From Desulfamplus magnetovallimortis (lineage in GTDB: Bacteria; Desulfobacterota; Desulfobacteria; Desulfobacterales; Desulfobacteraceae): 64,000 nt of DNA. This document shows positions 43,401-52,768 of this stretch, piece by piece. Made by a program: the position numbers and the translations under genes. Under the pieces are notes generated by a model that was given only the letters and a program-made list of their open reading frames with translations, did no database searches and was not told the origin of the DNA. The stretch spans positions 384,960-448,959 of the forward strand of contig NZ_LT828540.1 in the NCBI RefSeq assembly GCF_900170035.1, written 5' to 3'. How positions within the stretch are numbered: position 1 is the stretch's first letter; every line of letters begins with the position of its first letter.

Positions 43401-43491
43401 TTCCCCAAAATGGAAATTCCTATACTATCAAGTTATGGGGTAAGATCATCTTCGAAAACTACCCAGACGATATGAGGTCAATTTTTAAGCT

Positions 43492-45444
43492 ATGAGAGAT
43501 ACAATAGACGCAAAAGAGAGGATAAAAAAAGCGATTCTGGTGGGACTGCCCAACACAGGCAAGACTGTTGTTTTCAACAACCTCACCGGAGAGTACAATC
43601 TTGTTGCAAACTGCCCTTTCACAACCATAGAGCCTAAAAGGAGCATATGCAGGATTGGCAACGAAACCTGTGAACTGACAGACACACCGGGTATTTTCAA
43701 GATACATACTTATTCTAGATCGGAAATGGTGACACGGGATATTCTTTTTTCCGAAAAGCCCGATGTGATAATTCAGTGCATTGATGCAGGACAGTTGAAA
43801 CAGTCTTTAACTCTCACAGCAGATCTTCTTGAAATGGATATCCCCCTTGTTATCTGCCTGAATGCCATAGATGAAACCTCCAAAAAAGGCATCATGATAG
43901 ACTCTTCAGAGCTTTCCAGGCTTTTATCAGTTGAGGTTGTTGAATCCATAGCTACCAGAAAACAGGGACTTGACACCCTTAAAGATGCCATTGTCAATGC
44001 AATAAACCGACCGGCAAAACCCCATAAAAAACTGACATACAGTGACTCCTTTGAAGAGAAGATATCTTCCATTAAATCCCTGCTGCCTGAAGAGGCTGAC
44101 CATAAAAGGCTAAAATCACAGTTAATACTTACATCTGATCCATTTGTAATGGCCGCTCTGGAAAAAGAGTATGACAGTAACCTGACTGAAGTCATTGCCG
44201 ACACAGCAGATAAAATAAAGAAGGATTTTAAAGGAAACTTTAACCTTGAAATCAACAGAACGAGAAACCAGTGGATTGACAATATCACTGATAAAACCGT
44301 ACACAGACAGAAAATTGCCCTTAAGGACTTTAAACAGGGAGTGGCAAGTGCCTGCCGTCACCCTGTTTTTGGTGTGCCTATTCTCTTTTTCATCATCTAT
44401 ATAATGTTCATGCTTGTTGTACATGTTGCAAACACCCTGGCAGGATGGATGGAGGAACTTTTGTGGGTACCTGTTGAAAATCTGGTCACAGGGCTTCTTC
44501 CTTCAGGATTCTGGCACGATTTTCTTATAGGAGACTATGGAATTCTCTCACTTGGTGTTGCCAACGCACTTATTACTGTGCTGCCTATCCTGTCGGTTTT
44601 CTTCATAATGTTCAACACACTTGAAGATATGGGATATATACCGAATCTCACTGTTCTTACAAGGCGTATTTTCAGTAAACTTGGATTGAGCGGAGCATCT
44701 GTAATGCCACTTGTGCTTGGTTTTGGATGTAAAACCATGGCTACCATGACCACAAAGTCTCTCCAGTCCAGGCGGGAGAAATATATCTCCATATATCTCA
44801 TTGCTTTTGCAATTCCATGCGCTGCCCAGATGGGTCTTAACATGAGCATCCTTGGCAGAATGGGAACCTCTGCCTTTTTAATTGTATTTTCAGTTCTTTT
44901 TGTTGTCGAAATTACGGCAGGTGTACTTCTCAATCTCTTTTTAAAAAAGGAGACACGTTCCTGCTTTATACAGGAACTTCCACCAATCCGCATGCCGGAA
45001 CCCAAAGCGGTTCTTATTAAAACATATTACAAGTTATACTGGTTTCTCAAAGAGTCACTGCCTGTTTTTATCTATGCTGCACTTGCACTTTTTGCCCTTG
45101 ACAAATCAGGCATTCTGATGGCTACCAAGACTTTTTTAAGCCCGGTAATAAAGGGATTTCTGGGGCTTCCCCTTGAAATGGTGGATGCGCTTATCCTCTG
45201 CATGGCACGCCATGAGGCTGCTGCAGGCCTTATCATGAACCTCATTGATGCCGGAAAACTCAATTATGTGCAGTGCATAGTTGCCGTTACCATTACCACA
45301 ATGTTTGTGCCCTGCTTTGCCAATATAATGGCCATGATACATGAATTGAAAATGAAAAATGCACTGAGCATGACAGTGGCAATAAATTTCAGCTCATTTA
45401 TTATTGCAGGTGTATTGAACTGGGCACTGTTAAGAATTTATTGA
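43492..45444 (+). CDS. feoB: FeoB-like ferrous iron transporter
   Basis: Membrane GTPase (650 residues) that imports Fe(II). G-domain motifs: Gly-Leu-Pro-Asn-Thr-Gly-Lys-Thr (G1, about 18), Asp-Thr-Pro-Gly (G3), Asn-Ala-Ile-Asp (G4). Then a helical spacer and a permease part with two Gate-type halves including Gly-Phe-Gly-Cys-Lys-Thr and Cys-Ala-Ala-Gln-Met-Gly-Leu. It is a little shorter than typical FeoB (about 700-770). A feoB gene (mad17) is part of deltaproteobacterial magnetosome islands. No feoA is next to it. The gene is followed after 15 bases by the small coiled-coil gene 45460, so it starts the filament-organisation operon. Confidence 0.85.
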   Translation: MRDTIDAKERIKKAILVGLPNTGKTVVFNNLTGEYNLVANCPFTTIEPKRSICRIGNETCELTDTPGIFKIHTYSRSEMVTRDILFSEKPDVIIQCIDAGQLKQSLTLTADLLEMDIPLVICLNAIDETSKKGIMIDSSELSRLLSVEVVESIATRKQGLDTLKDAIVNAINRPAKPHKKLTYSDSFEEKISSIKSLLPEEADHKRLKSQLILTSDPFVMAALEKEYDSNLTEVIADTADKIKKDFKGNFNLEINRTRNQWIDNITDKTVHRQKIALKDFKQGVASACRHPVFGVPILFFIIYIMFMLVVHVANTLAGWMEELLWVPVENLVTGLLPSGFWHDFLIGDYGILSLGVANALITVLPILSVFFIMFNTLEDMGYIPNLTVLTRRIFSKLGLSGASVMPLVLGFGCKTMATMTTKSLQSRREKYISIYLIAFAIPCAAQMGLNMSILGRMGTSAFLIVFSVLFVVEITAGVLLNLFLKKETRSCFIQELPPIRMPEPKAVLIKTYYKLYWFLKESLPVFIYAALALFALDKSGILMATKTFLSPVIKGFLGLPLEMVDALILCMARHEAAAGLIMNLIDAGKLNYVQCIVAVTITTMFVPCFANIMAMIHELKMKNALSMTVAINFSSFIIAGVLNWALLRIY

Positions 45445-45459
45445 TCTGGAGATGGGCTT

Positions 45460-45981
45460 ATGGGTGAAAAAACAAAAAATTTTGAAAAAGGGATAAACTA
45501 TTCCCGCTCTGTCATTGATTATCTCGGCCTTGTCTCATGGAGTATCATTCGCAGATGCTCCAATGCTGTACAGTCAACCGGTCAATCCATGATGAAAAAT
45601 GCAGCAGCCCCCTTTTCATCAACAAAAAAAAAGGTGAAAAAGAGAAAAAAAATCACCTCTTCACGAACCGGCTCATCAGGTAAGACCCTGCCTGAAAAGA
45701 GAACTTCCGGCCGAAAAATATCATCCGCAGATAGTTCTCCCCATAAGCCTTTTATCAGGGAAGAGACAATTACAAAACTGGAAGCATCAATAGCAAGACT
45801 TGAAAGCAGACTTGCAACTCTTGAAAAACAACGTGCCAAAATATCCGATGATACCGCAAAACAGAATAAACCGGAAGCTGCGGAAGTAAAAAAAGAGATT
45901 AACCAGGAGAAAAGAGCTGTACTCAGGATGCTTGTGGAAGAGAACAAACTGTTAAAAGAGTTAACCACTCAGAAGAAGTGA
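45460..45981 (+). CDS. Small coiled-coil protein B, set 2
   Basis: Protein of 173 residues, paralog of the protein at 23022: shared Tyr-Leu-Gly-Leu-Val-Ser near the start, very basic middle (Lys-Lys-Lys-Val-Lys-Lys-Arg), then coiled coil with Leu-Glu-Ala-Ser-Ile-Ala-Arg-Leu-Glu and Lys-Arg-Ala-Val-Leu-Arg-Met-Leu-Val. In this half of the island gene B comes before gene A; before mamK the order is A then B. GGAG precedes ATG 45460. Confidence 0.6.
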   Translation: MGEKTKNFEKGINYSRSVIDYLGLVSWSIIRRCSNAVQSTGQSMMKNAAAPFSSTKKKVKKRKKITSSRTGSSGKTLPEKRTSGRKISSADSSPHKPFIREETITKLEASIARLESRLATLEKQRAKISDDTAKQNKPEAAEVKKEINQEKRAVLRMLVEENKLLKELTTQKK

Positions 45982-45992
45982 GTTTAGCATTA

Positions 45993-46058
45993 CGTTCTCA
46001 AAATCGACATCTTATTGCTTTTTCAGAAGTTATTGCATTTGTCTGAATTGGCTAAATA
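45993..46058 (+). repeat. Truncated R3 repeat
   Basis: TTCTCAAAATCGACATCTTA then GCTTTTTCAGAAGTTATTGC and TTGTCTGAAT: one end of R3. A similar fragment is at 46477-46535. Confidence 0.6.
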
Positions 46059-46123
46059 TGGAAGATGCCACGTTATAAAACAAATTCGTTTCAACATTGA
46101 TAAAACACAAGGAGAAAAAATTA

Positions 46124-46465
46124 ATGGCAGAAGATCTGAGATATAATTTGCAACACCTCGGAGATGTTATCTTCGATAAAGTGGCCTGTGCATCTGAAAA
46201 AGTAAAAGGCTCGACACGGGGCATTTCGCTGACCTATAAAATAGGTGAGCTACAAAAAGAGAAGGAGAAACTGATTAAATGGATTGGCAGACGGGTTGTG
46301 GTTATAAGAAATGCCGGGAAACCGGAAACTGAATTTTCCACTGACAAAAAACTTACAGCTTTTTTCAATCGACTGGATGAGATTCAGAAACAGATTGACG
46401 ATAGTCTGAAAGAGAGAAAAGGGAGACTATATCCCGATCAGGAAAAGAAAAGTTCAAAAAAATAG
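46124..46465 (+). CDS. Small coiled-coil protein A, set 2
   Basis: Protein of 113 residues, paralog of 22648 and of the same length: Tyr-Asn-Leu-Gln-His-Leu-Gly-Asp-Val-Ile-Phe-Asp-Lys, Thr-Arg-Gly-Ile-Ser-Leu-Thr, charged helix, Gly-Arg-Leu-Tyr-Pro end. CAAGGAG precedes ATG 46124. The conserved A/B pair near mamK and near feoB suggests a heteromeric function. Confidence 0.6.
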   Translation: MAEDLRYNLQHLGDVIFDKVACASEKVKGSTRGISLTYKIGELQKEKEKLIKWIGRRVVVIRNAGKPETEFSTDKKLTAFFNRLDEIQKQIDDSLKERKGRLYPDQEKKSSKK

Positions 46466-46894
46466 ACCTTTCTAATCAAAATCGACATTTAGTTTGCTTT
46501 TTCGGGATATATTGAATTTGTCTGCATCAGGCTGCCTGGAAAATCAGAGATAAAAATCAAAATAACCTCCACAACGACTTGTGCCGTGAAAAAGAATAAA
46601 AGTTAAAATAAAACACCATATATTAACAAAAATTTAGATTTTTTTTTTCACGGCTCTTCTCCACCTATGACATCAGATTCTGCTTGACTCTTTATTTTTC
46701 CGTTGCTAATAACACAATGTAGCCATCCCAAATAAAATGAGTGTACTCTTTTTTGAATATTCGGCGTAAATTGTTGCAATGAAATCTCACCCCAGCCCCC
46801 TCTAACAGAATTATAAAAAATGTACCCAAGGTCGCATATTTTTTTAAAAATACGGTTTCTTATATGAGCCTTTTACCCCACAAAGAGGTCTTTT
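46466..46894. other. Intergenic with R3 fragment
   Basis: 46477-46535 is an R3 end fragment (AATCAAAATCGACATTTAG). The rest is AT-rich with no gene. 46785-46812 has a CTCACCCCAGCCCCCTCTAA stretch like that at 757. Confidence 0.4.
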
Positions 46895-47758
46895 ATGTCT
46901 GATCAAAATAAAAAGATACTTTTACTGAATCATAAACCTGAGGTAACTGAACAGGCAAAACAGTTATTCAGGCAATTCCAGATCATAACCGCAGATACCC
47001 TCACGGATATTGCTGAAAAAGGAAAAGATGATTTTGACCTCGTGATAACCGGTTATGCAGTTCCTTCTATTACAGGTGATTCTTCATTTGCATACCTTGA
47101 TGAGATCAAGGCTGCAATATCAAACATTGAAACAAATCTGAAACAGGATAAAACAGCAGAACTCATTGAAGCAGAATCCCTTGAACAACATGAGAAGATA
47201 CTTGAATTGCTCAATAATGAGATAAGGGCGCATAGCAAAGAAAAAGCTGATAATGAAGCAAAACTTGAAGCCATGCAGGAAGAGGTGAATGCAGCACTTC
47301 TCATTGAGCAGAAAGCTGAGAAAAGCATAAAGGACGCCCAGGAGCATATTGAAATCGCAGACAGGGCAAGAAAGGCTGCTGAACTGAGGGCTGAAGAGGC
47401 TGAAAAATCAGCAGAAGAGGCATATCAGAAGCAGCAGGAGGCTGAACAAGCTGCAAATGAAGCCATTGAACTGAAACTACAGGCTGAAGATACCGCTCAA
47501 GAAGCCTTAAAAGAAAAAGAAGCCGCAGAAAAGACAGCAGAAGCAGCCTTGCTGGAAAAAGCCCAGGCAGATGATAAAATTGCAAAGGCAGTTGCTGAAA
47601 AAACAGCCATAATTGAAAAGCTTCAAAACCAGATTGATACATTGGAGGGAAAGATATCAGCAACAGAGGAAAAGCTTGAGTTAACTGAAATTGAAAAAGG
47701 AAAAATCCAGGAAAAACTGGAAAAACTTCAGGAAGCGTGGGAAAATTATGTGGCATAG
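46895..47758 (+). CDS. Pseudo-receiver plus coiled-coil protein
   Basis: Protein of 287 residues. Residues 1-75 look like a response-regulator receiver domain (Lys-Ile-Leu-Leu-Leu-Asn-His at the first strand, Asp-Leu-Val-Ile-Thr-Gly-Tyr-Ala-Val-Pro at the third) but the acidic pair is Asn-His and the phospho-Asp is Gly, so it cannot be phosphorylated in the usual way. Residues 80-285 are a long Ala/Glu/Lys-rich coiled coil with heptads such as Ala-Glu-Lys-Thr-Ala-Glu-Ala. It starts a run of coiled-coil genes of the kind called mad20-mad26, which act in magnetosome chain organisation. Confidence 0.65.
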   Translation: MSDQNKKILLLNHKPEVTEQAKQLFRQFQIITADTLTDIAEKGKDDFDLVITGYAVPSITGDSSFAYLDEIKAAISNIETNLKQDKTAELIEAESLEQHEKILELLNNEIRAHSKEKADNEAKLEAMQEEVNAALLIEQKAEKSIKDAQEHIEIADRARKAAELRAEEAEKSAEEAYQKQQEAEQAANEAIELKLQAEDTAQEALKEKEAAEKTAEAALLEKAQADDKIAKAVAEKTAIIEKLQNQIDTLEGKISATEEKLELTEIEKGKIQEKLEKLQEAWENYVA

Positions 47759-47792
47759 AAGAGTGACGTTTTAATTAGCGAGAGGATAGATC

Positions 47793-48800
47793 ATGCTGCA
47801 GAAAAATTTCAGTGAAGTAAAAGAGGACATTGCTCGGTTAGAAAAACAGTATCATTTTTCAAATACTGAAATTCAGCGTCTGACAGATCTGCTGGTTGAC
47901 AAGATGGGTGCCTTTAAAACCCAGAGTGAAAAATTGCGTTCTTTTGAAAAAGAACTTGTGATCACTGAAAAAAAATATGAGTCTGCAAAAAACAAAATTG
48001 CATTTCTTCAAAAAAAGATTCCCATGATGGGTGAAGAGCTCAACCACATTGATCATGAATTGCAGAACTCCGAAGCTGAAATAGCAGAACTTGAGAACCG
48101 ACGGAAGGAACTTGCAAACCAGTTTGAAGCAATAGAAAAGAGACGGCACCAGCTTTCAGTTGTGCTTTCCGAAAAAGAATCGGAAAACAGGCGTATTTTA
48201 TCTGATATTGAAAAAGCAGAATCTGAAAAAAAGAAAATTCTCAATGACATATCGGATCTTCTCTCAAAAGTTTCCAGCGAAAAACAGAAAAGCGAAAAAG
48301 AACTTGACGAATTTTCAATGGATTTTGCAAGACTTGCCGGTGAACGTGAACTGCTCAGAATGGAGTTAAAAGAGAGAGAAGAAAATAATGACAACCTCAA
48401 GAGGACATTTCTCACTCTTGAAAATACCCATTCAAACCTTACAGACATCCTGAAACTTGAGTCAGAACTTGAAACTGTGCAGACAGAAGTTGAAAACCTT
48501 CAAAAAGAGCTAAGCAAGGAGTCCGCTGAACTTTCCGCGATGGAAAATCAGCGATCTGAAAAGCGTAAACAACTTGACACGCTACTTGCCGGAAACCGTG
48601 AAAACAAACAAAACCTATCAATACTTGAACATGATGTAAAGCCTTATGATGAACTTGCTGCAAAACTTGATGCCTGTGAACAAAAACTTAAAGGGTCAAA
48701 TGACTCCATTGAAAAGGCCATCACGGAACTTAAGTCACTGTTCAGTGATAACCTGGAAATCCGGAAGAAGTATTATCAACCATTCAGTAAGGGTGTCTAA
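47793..48800 (+). CDS. Long coiled-coil protein (335 residues)
   Basis: Almost entirely predicted coiled coil: Leu heptads with Glu/Lys flanks from about residue 5 to 300, no membrane segment, few Pro. SMC-like in look but with no ATPase motifs. AGAGGATAG precedes ATG 47793. Neighbours on both sides are also coiled coils. A cytoplasmic linker or filament protein for chain assembly is inferred from family (mad coiled-coil proteins). Confidence 0.65.
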   Translation: MLQKNFSEVKEDIARLEKQYHFSNTEIQRLTDLLVDKMGAFKTQSEKLRSFEKELVITEKKYESAKNKIAFLQKKIPMMGEELNHIDHELQNSEAEIAELENRRKELANQFEAIEKRRHQLSVVLSEKESENRRILSDIEKAESEKKKILNDISDLLSKVSSEKQKSEKELDEFSMDFARLAGERELLRMELKEREENNDNLKRTFLTLENTHSNLTDILKLESELETVQTEVENLQKELSKESAELSAMENQRSEKRKQLDTLLAGNRENKQNLSILEHDVKPYDELAAKLDACEQKLKGSNDSIEKAITELKSLFSDNLEIRKKYYQPFSKGV

Positions 48801-48835
48801 ATAACGGCCATGGCGGGTCTCAGACACAATCTAAG
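48799..48835 (+). repeat. Partial R1 repeat
   Basis: AAATAACGGCCATGGCGGGT with CAGACACAATCTAAGAGATC; core of an R1 unit overlapping the stop of the upstream gene. Confidence 0.4.
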
Positions 48836-48889
48836 AGATCTACTCCGAAAGACCATTTATGCAATATTTCAGAATCACAGGGAGGAGGA

Positions 48890-50086
48890 ATGACACTCAC
48901 AAAAATGAGCCAGAAGGAAAAAAAGAGACAGGAGGTGCTTGGGTATGCAAACCGTCTGAGTGCCCTGCTGTCTGCCAAAAAAAGACTGTCAATCCTTGAA
49001 GCAGATATCTGGAAAAACTTTAAAGAACTTGAATACATCCAGCATAAAATAGATCAGAAATCCAAAAAGCTTGAAGAAACCATTTCGGCCATAAAAACAA
49101 TTGAACCAAAACTTTCTGAAGCAAAAAAAAGGCTTAACTCAGTTGAACCAGAAAAGGAGGCACTTGAGAACGAGTATCTCCGGCTTCAAGATATACAGAA
49201 AAACCTTGATAAAAAGAAGCTTGATCTTGAGGAAAACAGAGATCATATTGCACTGCTGCTTGACGATATTTCCAAAGCAGGGGAAAATATCAGGCTTCTT
49301 GAAAATACAAATCAATCCATCATTGCAAACAGTGCAGAAGCTGACAATCTTGTTAACTCCAACCGTGCGAAGTTAATCCACCTTCAGGATGAAATTGAAG
49401 TAAATATCAATACACGCAAGTTGATGGAGGGGATAAAACCCGACTCCATCGGCAATGAGGAGTTCAGGGCACTCCAGATAAATGATGAAAATGTGGAGGC
49501 CTACCAGGCTGAAGCAACAGACATCATTAACAGAATGAAAGACGAGATGGCAGCAATGACATCCCGGATATCGGAAATTTCATCCCTTGAAGCAGGAGTG
49601 ATCGGTAAGATTAAATCCCTTGAAAGCAAAATTGAAGCACTTAAAAAAGATATATCAACTGCAAAAGGAAAAGAAGAGCTGCTTTCGGAAATTGAGGCTC
49701 TTGTGAAAAATCGTAAAGATCTGACCTTGAAACTTGAAACATGCAGAAAAAAGAAATCACTTCTTACATCTGAAATTACTGAAATTAAAGGCGAACTTAC
49801 AAAAGAGACAGAATTTAAACAAACCTGCCTTAAAAACATTGACCGTCTCACCATGAGAAAAAAAGAGATGGAGAATATTGAAAATATTGATCAGGAGATG
49901 GAGAGAATCAAACAACGCATTGAAGATATGAATATGGAAACTACAGGAAACCATTCATTTCTGCAAATTCTCAACAGGATATGCCAAGAGACCAAAACCC
50001 ATAATAACTCTTTAAAAACCAGGGTTGATACTTATCTTGCAGCCATGGATCAATACTTTTCACTTTTATTATTGAGCAACCCTTAA
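48890..50086 (+). CDS. Long coiled-coil protein (398 residues)
   Basis: Coiled coil over most of its length with short breaks (near residue 175-200, Ile-Lys-Pro-Asp-Ser-Ile-Gly-Asn). Basic start, no anchor. GGGAGGAGGA directly precedes ATG 48890. Probably forms elongated structures together with the products at 47793 and 46895. No ATPase or DNA-binding motif. Confidence 0.65.
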   Translation: MTLTKMSQKEKKRQEVLGYANRLSALLSAKKRLSILEADIWKNFKELEYIQHKIDQKSKKLEETISAIKTIEPKLSEAKKRLNSVEPEKEALENEYLRLQDIQKNLDKKKLDLEENRDHIALLLDDISKAGENIRLLENTNQSIIANSAEADNLVNSNRAKLIHLQDEIEVNINTRKLMEGIKPDSIGNEEFRALQINDENVEAYQAEATDIINRMKDEMAAMTSRISEISSLEAGVIGKIKSLESKIEALKKDISTAKGKEELLSEIEALVKNRKDLTLKLETCRKKKSLLTSEITEIKGELTKETEFKQTCLKNIDRLTMRKKEMENIENIDQEMERIKQRIEDMNMETTGNHSFLQILNRICQETKTHNNSLKTRVDTYLAAMDQYFSLLLLSNP

Positions 50087-50121
50087 CAAAACGCATCCTG
50101 GCGTGCTGTCTGTCAATGTAC

Positions 50122-50214
50122 TATAGATTTCCAGATAAAAATCTTGCATGTAAGAACACCAAGCGCCACGCCCCTACATGCACATCGGGAAATTTAATTA
50201 TCTGGAATCCTATA
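50122..50214 (-). repeat. MITE R2, diverged copy
   Basis: Starts TATAGATTTCCAGATAA and ends TTAATTATCTGGAATCCTAT; same inverted ends as R2, opposite orientation to 4260-4361, with different interior. Confidence 0.6.
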
Positions 50215-50340
50215 TAATAAAAATTTTTGGAAATCAAAAACTATACACTTACGGCAAATGAGTGTATTAATGAATGAGCAGCTTGTAAAAAATATAATTC
50301 CAGCATTCTTGAAACCATTTTTGTATAGATAGGGGGAAAA

Positions 50341-51849
50341 ATGACAGAAGAAGTAAAAAAGAGAAAAGGAGTTGCAGGATTTACTGCCAAAGTACTTAAT
50401 GAAGCAGGAACCGCTGTTGTAGATGTGTATGATTTCGGTGCCGATCTTGTTAGCGGATTATTCAATTTCTCCAAAAAGACAACTTCAAAAATACCTAAAA
50501 AAACAAAAAGTTTTGTTAAAAAAAGTGTAGATTATATCTATCCTGATAAAAGCAAGACCATTAAAGACAGAATAAAGATCAAGGAGGAAAAACTCAAGGA
50601 GATCTATCTTGAGATTGGAAAAGAGCAGGTAAAAAAACAGCAGTCAACTGATGGAACAACAGATCCTGAAGTTTCAGACAACATAAAAAAACTGCTTTCG
50701 GATGTTAATGAGTTCGAAAACCAGATCAAGACACTGGAGCAGAAAGCAGCAGAACTTGAAAAGGAAAAGATAGAAGCAAAAGAGAAAAAAATTCAGGAAA
50801 AAGAAAAAAAGATCCAGGAAAGACAGAAAAAGAAAGAGAGTAGAAAATCTGTAACAGAGCGAGAAGTAAAAGCAGAGAAAACAAAAAAGATGCCGGCAGA
50901 GGAGGCTGTCAAGGCTGCCATTGCATATGCTTTGACTTCTGGTAAATTTACAACAGCTTCTGACAAATCCAAATTTGAAAAAGTAGCCAATGACCTTCTC
51001 TCCGAAGAGAATGAAGTGAGAATACTTGCTGCCAATGAACTTGCCAAAATGAAAAATGAAGCAGCAGTGCCGGTGCTTAAAGAGTCTGTAAAAATTGAAG
51101 ATCCCAACCTGACATCTGAAGTTATTAATGCCTTGATAAGCATTGGCAGTGTATCTGCTGTTCCACTTTTCAAGGAGATGCTCTCCAGTGAGAACCACAG
51201 AATCAGGGTAGCTTGCCTGCGTGGTATCTATAAACTTGGAGAGGATGATGAAGAGTCGCTTCAGCTTCTCATGAAATCTGTCAAGGATGAACATCCGGAT
51301 GTCAGAAAATCTGCCATCACTTTCATAGGGTGGAAGGATAATGCAGAGTCAGTACCTGCCCTTGTTCAGTCCCTGAGAGACGATCACAATGAGGTGAAAA
51401 AAGCTGCTCTGTCTGCACTTGCAACCATACGTGATAAGGCAACTGTGCTGCCGGTGATCAGGGTGCTTGGAGACAGGGATTCCGACATTCGCCAAAAGGC
51501 CCTTGATGCTGTCAAGATGATCAGCGGGGAGCAAATTTCATTTGATGTTCAGGCATCTGAAGATGACATTGCCGAAAGCGTTGAAAACCTCATAGATTGG
51601 TGGCAGAAGAAAAGAGCCGGAGAAGCGGCAACTTTTTCAGAGGAAGCTGATGAATCTTCTACAGAAGCAGCTTTTTCAGAGGAAGATAATGAATCTTCAA
51701 CAGAGGCAACTTCTTCAAAGGAAGCTGATGACAATTCAACATCATCAACTGATGATGAAGATAGCAGTGACTCAGATGATTCTGCTCCGGAATCAGATGA
51801 AGCGACAAAAACAGAAACCGATTCTGAGGAGAACAGTGATTCAAGATAA
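50341..51849 (+). CDS. HEAT-repeat protein with basic/coiled N-terminus and acidic tail
   Basis: Protein of 502 residues. N-terminal ~65 residues: hydrophobic-basic (Lys-Lys-Thr-Thr-Ser-Lys-Ile-Pro-Lys-Lys). Residues 75-180: Lys/Glu coiled coil with Glu-Lys-Lys-Ile-Gln-Glu repeats. Residues 185-420: about seven HEAT/PBS-lyase-like helical repeats (Val-Pro-Ala-Leu-Val-Gln-Ser-Leu-x-Asp-Asp-His, Asp-x-Asp-Ser-Asp-Ile-Arg-Gln-Lys-Ala). Residues 430-502: Ser/Glu/Asp-rich repeats (Ser-Glu-Glu-Ala-Asp-Glu-Ser-Ser-Thr-Glu-Ala). HEAT arrays bind proteins, so this may be a hub among the coiled-coil set. GGGGGAAAA precedes ATG 50341. Confidence 0.7.
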   Translation: MTEEVKKRKGVAGFTAKVLNEAGTAVVDVYDFGADLVSGLFNFSKKTTSKIPKKTKSFVKKSVDYIYPDKSKTIKDRIKIKEEKLKEIYLEIGKEQVKKQQSTDGTTDPEVSDNIKKLLSDVNEFENQIKTLEQKAAELEKEKIEAKEKKIQEKEKKIQERQKKKESRKSVTEREVKAEKTKKMPAEEAVKAAIAYALTSGKFTTASDKSKFEKVANDLLSEENEVRILAANELAKMKNEAAVPVLKESVKIEDPNLTSEVINALISIGSVSAVPLFKEMLSSENHRIRVACLRGIYKLGEDDEESLQLLMKSVKDEHPDVRKSAITFIGWKDNAESVPALVQSLRDDHNEVKKAALSALATIRDKATVLPVIRVLGDRDSDIRQKALDAVKMISGEQISFDVQASEDDIAESVENLIDWWQKKRAGEAATFSEEADESSTEAAFSEEDNESSTEATSSKEADDNSTSSTDDEDSSDSDDSAPESDEATKTETDSEENSDSR

Positions 51850-51929
51850 TTAAATTGACAATGGAGAAGTATTATTATCTGTTATCTGGAATAGTTTTTG
51901 GTTAAAAAGTAAAATATTCCACTAATAAT

Positions 51930-52140
51930 CGACATCCTTCATATCAACTCAAAATTAGTTTACACTTTTCCAAAAATTCTGGGCATCCTTCATATCAGCT
52001 CAAAAGTAGTTTCCAATTTTCGGAAAATTTTGAACCATGATTAAAGGATTTAAGGATAACATGATGAAAATCAGGATAAATCCCTTAATCATGAAAATCA
52101 TGGTTCAAAAAAAGTGTAAACCGACAAATGAAAGATGCCT
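51930..52140 (-). repeat. MITE R4, full copy
   Basis: CGACATCCTTCATATCAACT at the left and ACAAATGAAAGATGCC at the right, with inner TTTACACTTTT / AAAAGTGTAAA and TTGAACCATGATT / AATCATGGTTCAA arms. Left end is partly duplicated, as in 21692-21944. Confidence 0.75.
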
Positions 52141-52240
52141 AATAATCTATAGTTTCTGAAAATTTAGATAATGAACCGCAGTTGGCGGTTACCGGTATTC
52201 ATTTTTTATGTTTTACGGTAACCGCTTCCGGGAGATGCCA

Positions 52241-52768
52241 ATGGATGAATCTGGATTAAGTCCGGAGACCCAGTTGCTTATTTCTGAAATAAAACGCCTT
52301 GAGCAAGAAGACAGAGAGCTGACAGGTCAGATGGACACTATTCAAAAAGAGCTGGATCTTCACAAAAAAAGCACTGCCCTGCTCCATATAAAACTGAACG
52401 AACTCAAGGAGACACTTTCAGGTTTTATATCTGAAGAAGATAATTTGCTGCACCATAAAAAATTTCTGGAGTCGGAAAGGGAACAGCTTGAGACAACCCT
52501 TAATAAAGTCTCTGACAAATATGATGAGAACATGGCTATTCTTGAAGATCTGATGACAGATGTCGAGTTCATGAAAGGTGAGATCGAGACCCTTCAATCA
52601 AAGACCCAGATACTTGAAACAGAGATTCCGTACAAATTCAAGGATTCGGAAAATCTTGATAAAAGGGTAAAGGTAACATTTTTCAGAGCGCTGGAGAATC
52701 TTGAAAAGCGGATCAACGATGTTCAAAAAAGAGCCGAGGTCATCTATTACAAAAAAGGAGAAATATGA
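52241..52768 (+). CDS. Coiled-coil protein
   Basis: Protein of about 175 residues, coiled coil throughout (Leu-Glu-Gln-Glu-Asp-Arg-Glu-Leu; Glu-Thr-Leu-Gln-Ser-Lys). ATG 52241 lies seven bases after GGGAG; ATGs at 52208 and 52235 are alternatives. Stop overlaps the next start (ATGATG), beginning a tightly coupled group that runs to the AAA ATPase at 54239. Confidence 0.6.
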   Translation: MDESGLSPETQLLISEIKRLEQEDRELTGQMDTIQKELDLHKKSTALLHIKLNELKETLSGFISEEDNLLHHKKFLESEREQLETTLNKVSDKYDENMAILEDLMTDVEFMKGEIETLQSKTQILETEIPYKFKDSENLDKRVKVTFFRALENLEKRINDVQKRAEVIYYKKGEI

